From Thermoanaerobaculaceae bacterium (GTDB lineage Bacteria; Acidobacteriota; Thermoanaerobaculia; Thermoanaerobaculales; Thermoanaerobaculaceae), in NCBI GenBank assembly GCA_022865555.1, contig JALHTD010000272.1, positions 1-15,072 on the forward strand: a stretch of 15,072 bases of DNA, read 5' to 3'. The position numbers and the translations under genes were made by a program. The notes below the pieces were generated by a model. That model saw only the letters and a program-made list of their open reading frames with translations. It was not told the origin of the DNA and made no database searches. Within the stretch, counting starts at the first letter, position 1. Each line of letters starts with the position of its first letter. Positions 14,016 through 15,072 of this stretch are shown here, piece by piece.

Positions 14016-15072
14016 GTGCACACACTCGCGGCGCTGCTCCTAACCGGGGTCCTCTCAGCCGGGCTGGCGGGCCTCGGGGACGTGCTGGGAGGGAGGTCGG
14101 CGGGCGACCGCTGGGTGCGCGGGTGGACCCTCCTCTGGTGGCTGGTGGCGGTTCTTGCACAGCTCACCTCCCCACGTGTCGCGGTCGCCCTGGGTCTGGC
14201 GGCGATCGCCGCTGGCGCCGGCCGCGCCGCCATCACCCTTCGGCGGCCATGGCGGCGTGCGAGCGCGTACGGCCTAGCGGGGCTCTCCGGGGCTTTCCTC
14301 TGGCTGGCGCCGCCGTACTTCTACGACGCGCTCGTCTACCACCTGGGTCTGCCCTGGAGCTGGCTGGTCAACGGCAGCTTTTCGACGATCCCCCACCAGC
14401 TCTTCAGCCACTTCCCGCTGGCCGGCCAGACGGTGTTCTTGCTCCCGGTTGCCCTCGGGGTGCCGGAGGCGGCAGCCGGGTTGCACTGGATGACGTTCGT
14501 GGTCGCCCTGGGTGCCCTGGCGCGGGTCGCCGGCAACCTTGGCGCCGGGCGGTGGCGGTGGCTCGCGCCGGTGCTCATACTCGGCTGCTGGCATGCGGTT
14601 TGGATTGCGGGCGTGGCGGCGGTGGACCACCTTGTCGTGTTGGGGGTGGTTGTCGGGCTGCAGCATCTGACCGAGGTGCGTGGCGAAGGGAGCCTGGATC
14701 GACTCGGGCTTGGGATGGCGTGGGGGCTGGCGCTGGCCGCGAAATACCCCGCCGCCCTGCCGGTTGCCGTGGTGGCCACGGCCGCACTCGCGTTGGGCCG
14801 TCGCCGGCGCCTCGCAGTGCTCGCCAGCGGTGCTTTGGCCGTGGTTTTCTCTTCCTTCTGGTGGCTACGCAACCTCCTCACCACCGGCAACCCGCTCTTC
14901 CCACTCCTGTGGGGCCTGCTTGGGGGCACGGGCTGGTCGCTCCGGGATGAGTCGCGCTACCAGGCGGTGGTGCGGGAAGGGATCCAAGGGGGCAGCGCCC
15001 TGGGTGGCCTGACGCACCTCATCGCTCCCCCAGTTGGGCTGGGGTGGTGGTTTCTGCTCGCCGTTCCGCTGG
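14016..15072 (+). CDS. Multi-pass membrane protein, possible GT-C glycosyltransferase (partial, runs off right edge)
   Basis: The frame stays open for 352 codons from the GTG at 14016 to the window end. It encodes a very hydrophobic protein with roughly eight or more membrane segments separated by short Arg-rich loops. Features recalling GT39/ArnT-like polyprenyl-sugar-dependent transferases are: an Asp in the first long loop (YFYDALVYHLGLPWSWL, Asp104), the AKYPA segment near 242-246, and WWLRNLLTTGNPLFPLLWG at 282-300. The frame has no ATG, GTG or TTG between the upstream stop (13980-13982) and 14016. GGGAG lies only one base before this GTG, so a slightly later start is possible. Overlapping open frames at 14123-14950 and 14680-15012 are Gly/Arg/Pro-rich shadows. 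Membrane character is certain; enzymatic role is a guess. Confidence 0.75.
   Translation, partial: MHTLAALLLTGVLSAGLAGLGDVLGGRSAGDRWVRGWTLLWWLVAVLAQLTSPRVAVALGLAAIAAGAGRAAITLRRPWRRASAYGLAGLSGAFLWLAPPYFYDALVYHLGLPWSWLVNGSFSTIPHQLFSHFPLAGQTVFLLPVALGVPEAAAGLHWMTFVVALGALARVAGNLGAGRWRWLAPVLILGCWHAVWIAGVAAVDHLVVLGVVVGLQHLTEVRGEGSLDRLGLGMAWGLALAAKYPAALPVAVVATAALALGRRRRLAVLASGALAVVFSSFWWLRNLLTTGNPLFPLLWGLLGGTGWSLRDESRYQAVVREGIQGGSALGGLTHLIAPPVGLGWWFLLAVPL

Overview
The window is GC-rich, densely packed bacterial chromosome with many GTG starts, and it reads as core genome. No insertion sequence, prophage, CRISPR array or other mobile DNA was seen. Lipopolysaccharide-type glycosyltransferases point to a Gram-negative cell. 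A menaquinol-style Rieske/cytochrome b pair and the futalosine-pathway gene mqnA point to menaquinone respiration. The gene content and order (tRNA-Leu, tig, clpP, clpX, lon, engB, rho, mqnA) would fit an Acidobacteriota or deltaproteobacterial-type lineage. That placement is inference from gene content; no phylogeny was done.

Layout. (1) Positions 1-1599, minus strand: a respiratory operon with Rieske protein, cytochrome b, and the first 21 codons of a gene that runs off the left edge. (2) 1684-2403, plus: a divergent Crp/Fnr-family regulator sharing a very short intergenic region with the Rieske gene. (3) 2479-5079, plus: a YmdB-family phosphodiesterase followed by two overlapping envelope glycosyltransferases (GT2 and GT9). 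(4) 5179-5392: a good sigma70-type promoter, then tRNA-Lys(CTT) and tRNA-Leu(TAG). (5) 5405-11152, plus: trigger factor, ClpP, ClpX and Lon, a protein-folding and proteolysis cluster. (6) 11158-13956, plus: EngB GTPase, Rho and MqnA, closely spaced. (7) 14016 to the right edge, plus: an incomplete multi-pass membrane protein, possibly a GT-C glycosyltransferase. No stretch over 300 bases lacks a gene; the longest gap, about 140 bases before the tRNAs, holds their promoter.

How the parts fit. The tRNA promoter is the only strong one seen before tig, and all genes from 5220 to about 13956 lie on one strand with short gaps. A long transcript through tRNAs, chaperone, proteases, ribosome assembly and Rho is therefore plausible, with tRNA processing creating the 5' end of the tig message. 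MqnA makes the menaquinone that the bc complex at the left edge probably oxidises.

I found no convincing undescribed system. The observations most worth checking are: an in-frame 30-bp tandem duplication inside the trigger factor PPIase domain; a Rieske cluster-binding loop lacking the potential-raising serine, paired with a PEWY-type cytochrome b; the tRNA-to-tig junction; and a dyad over the Rieske promoter facing the divergent regulator.
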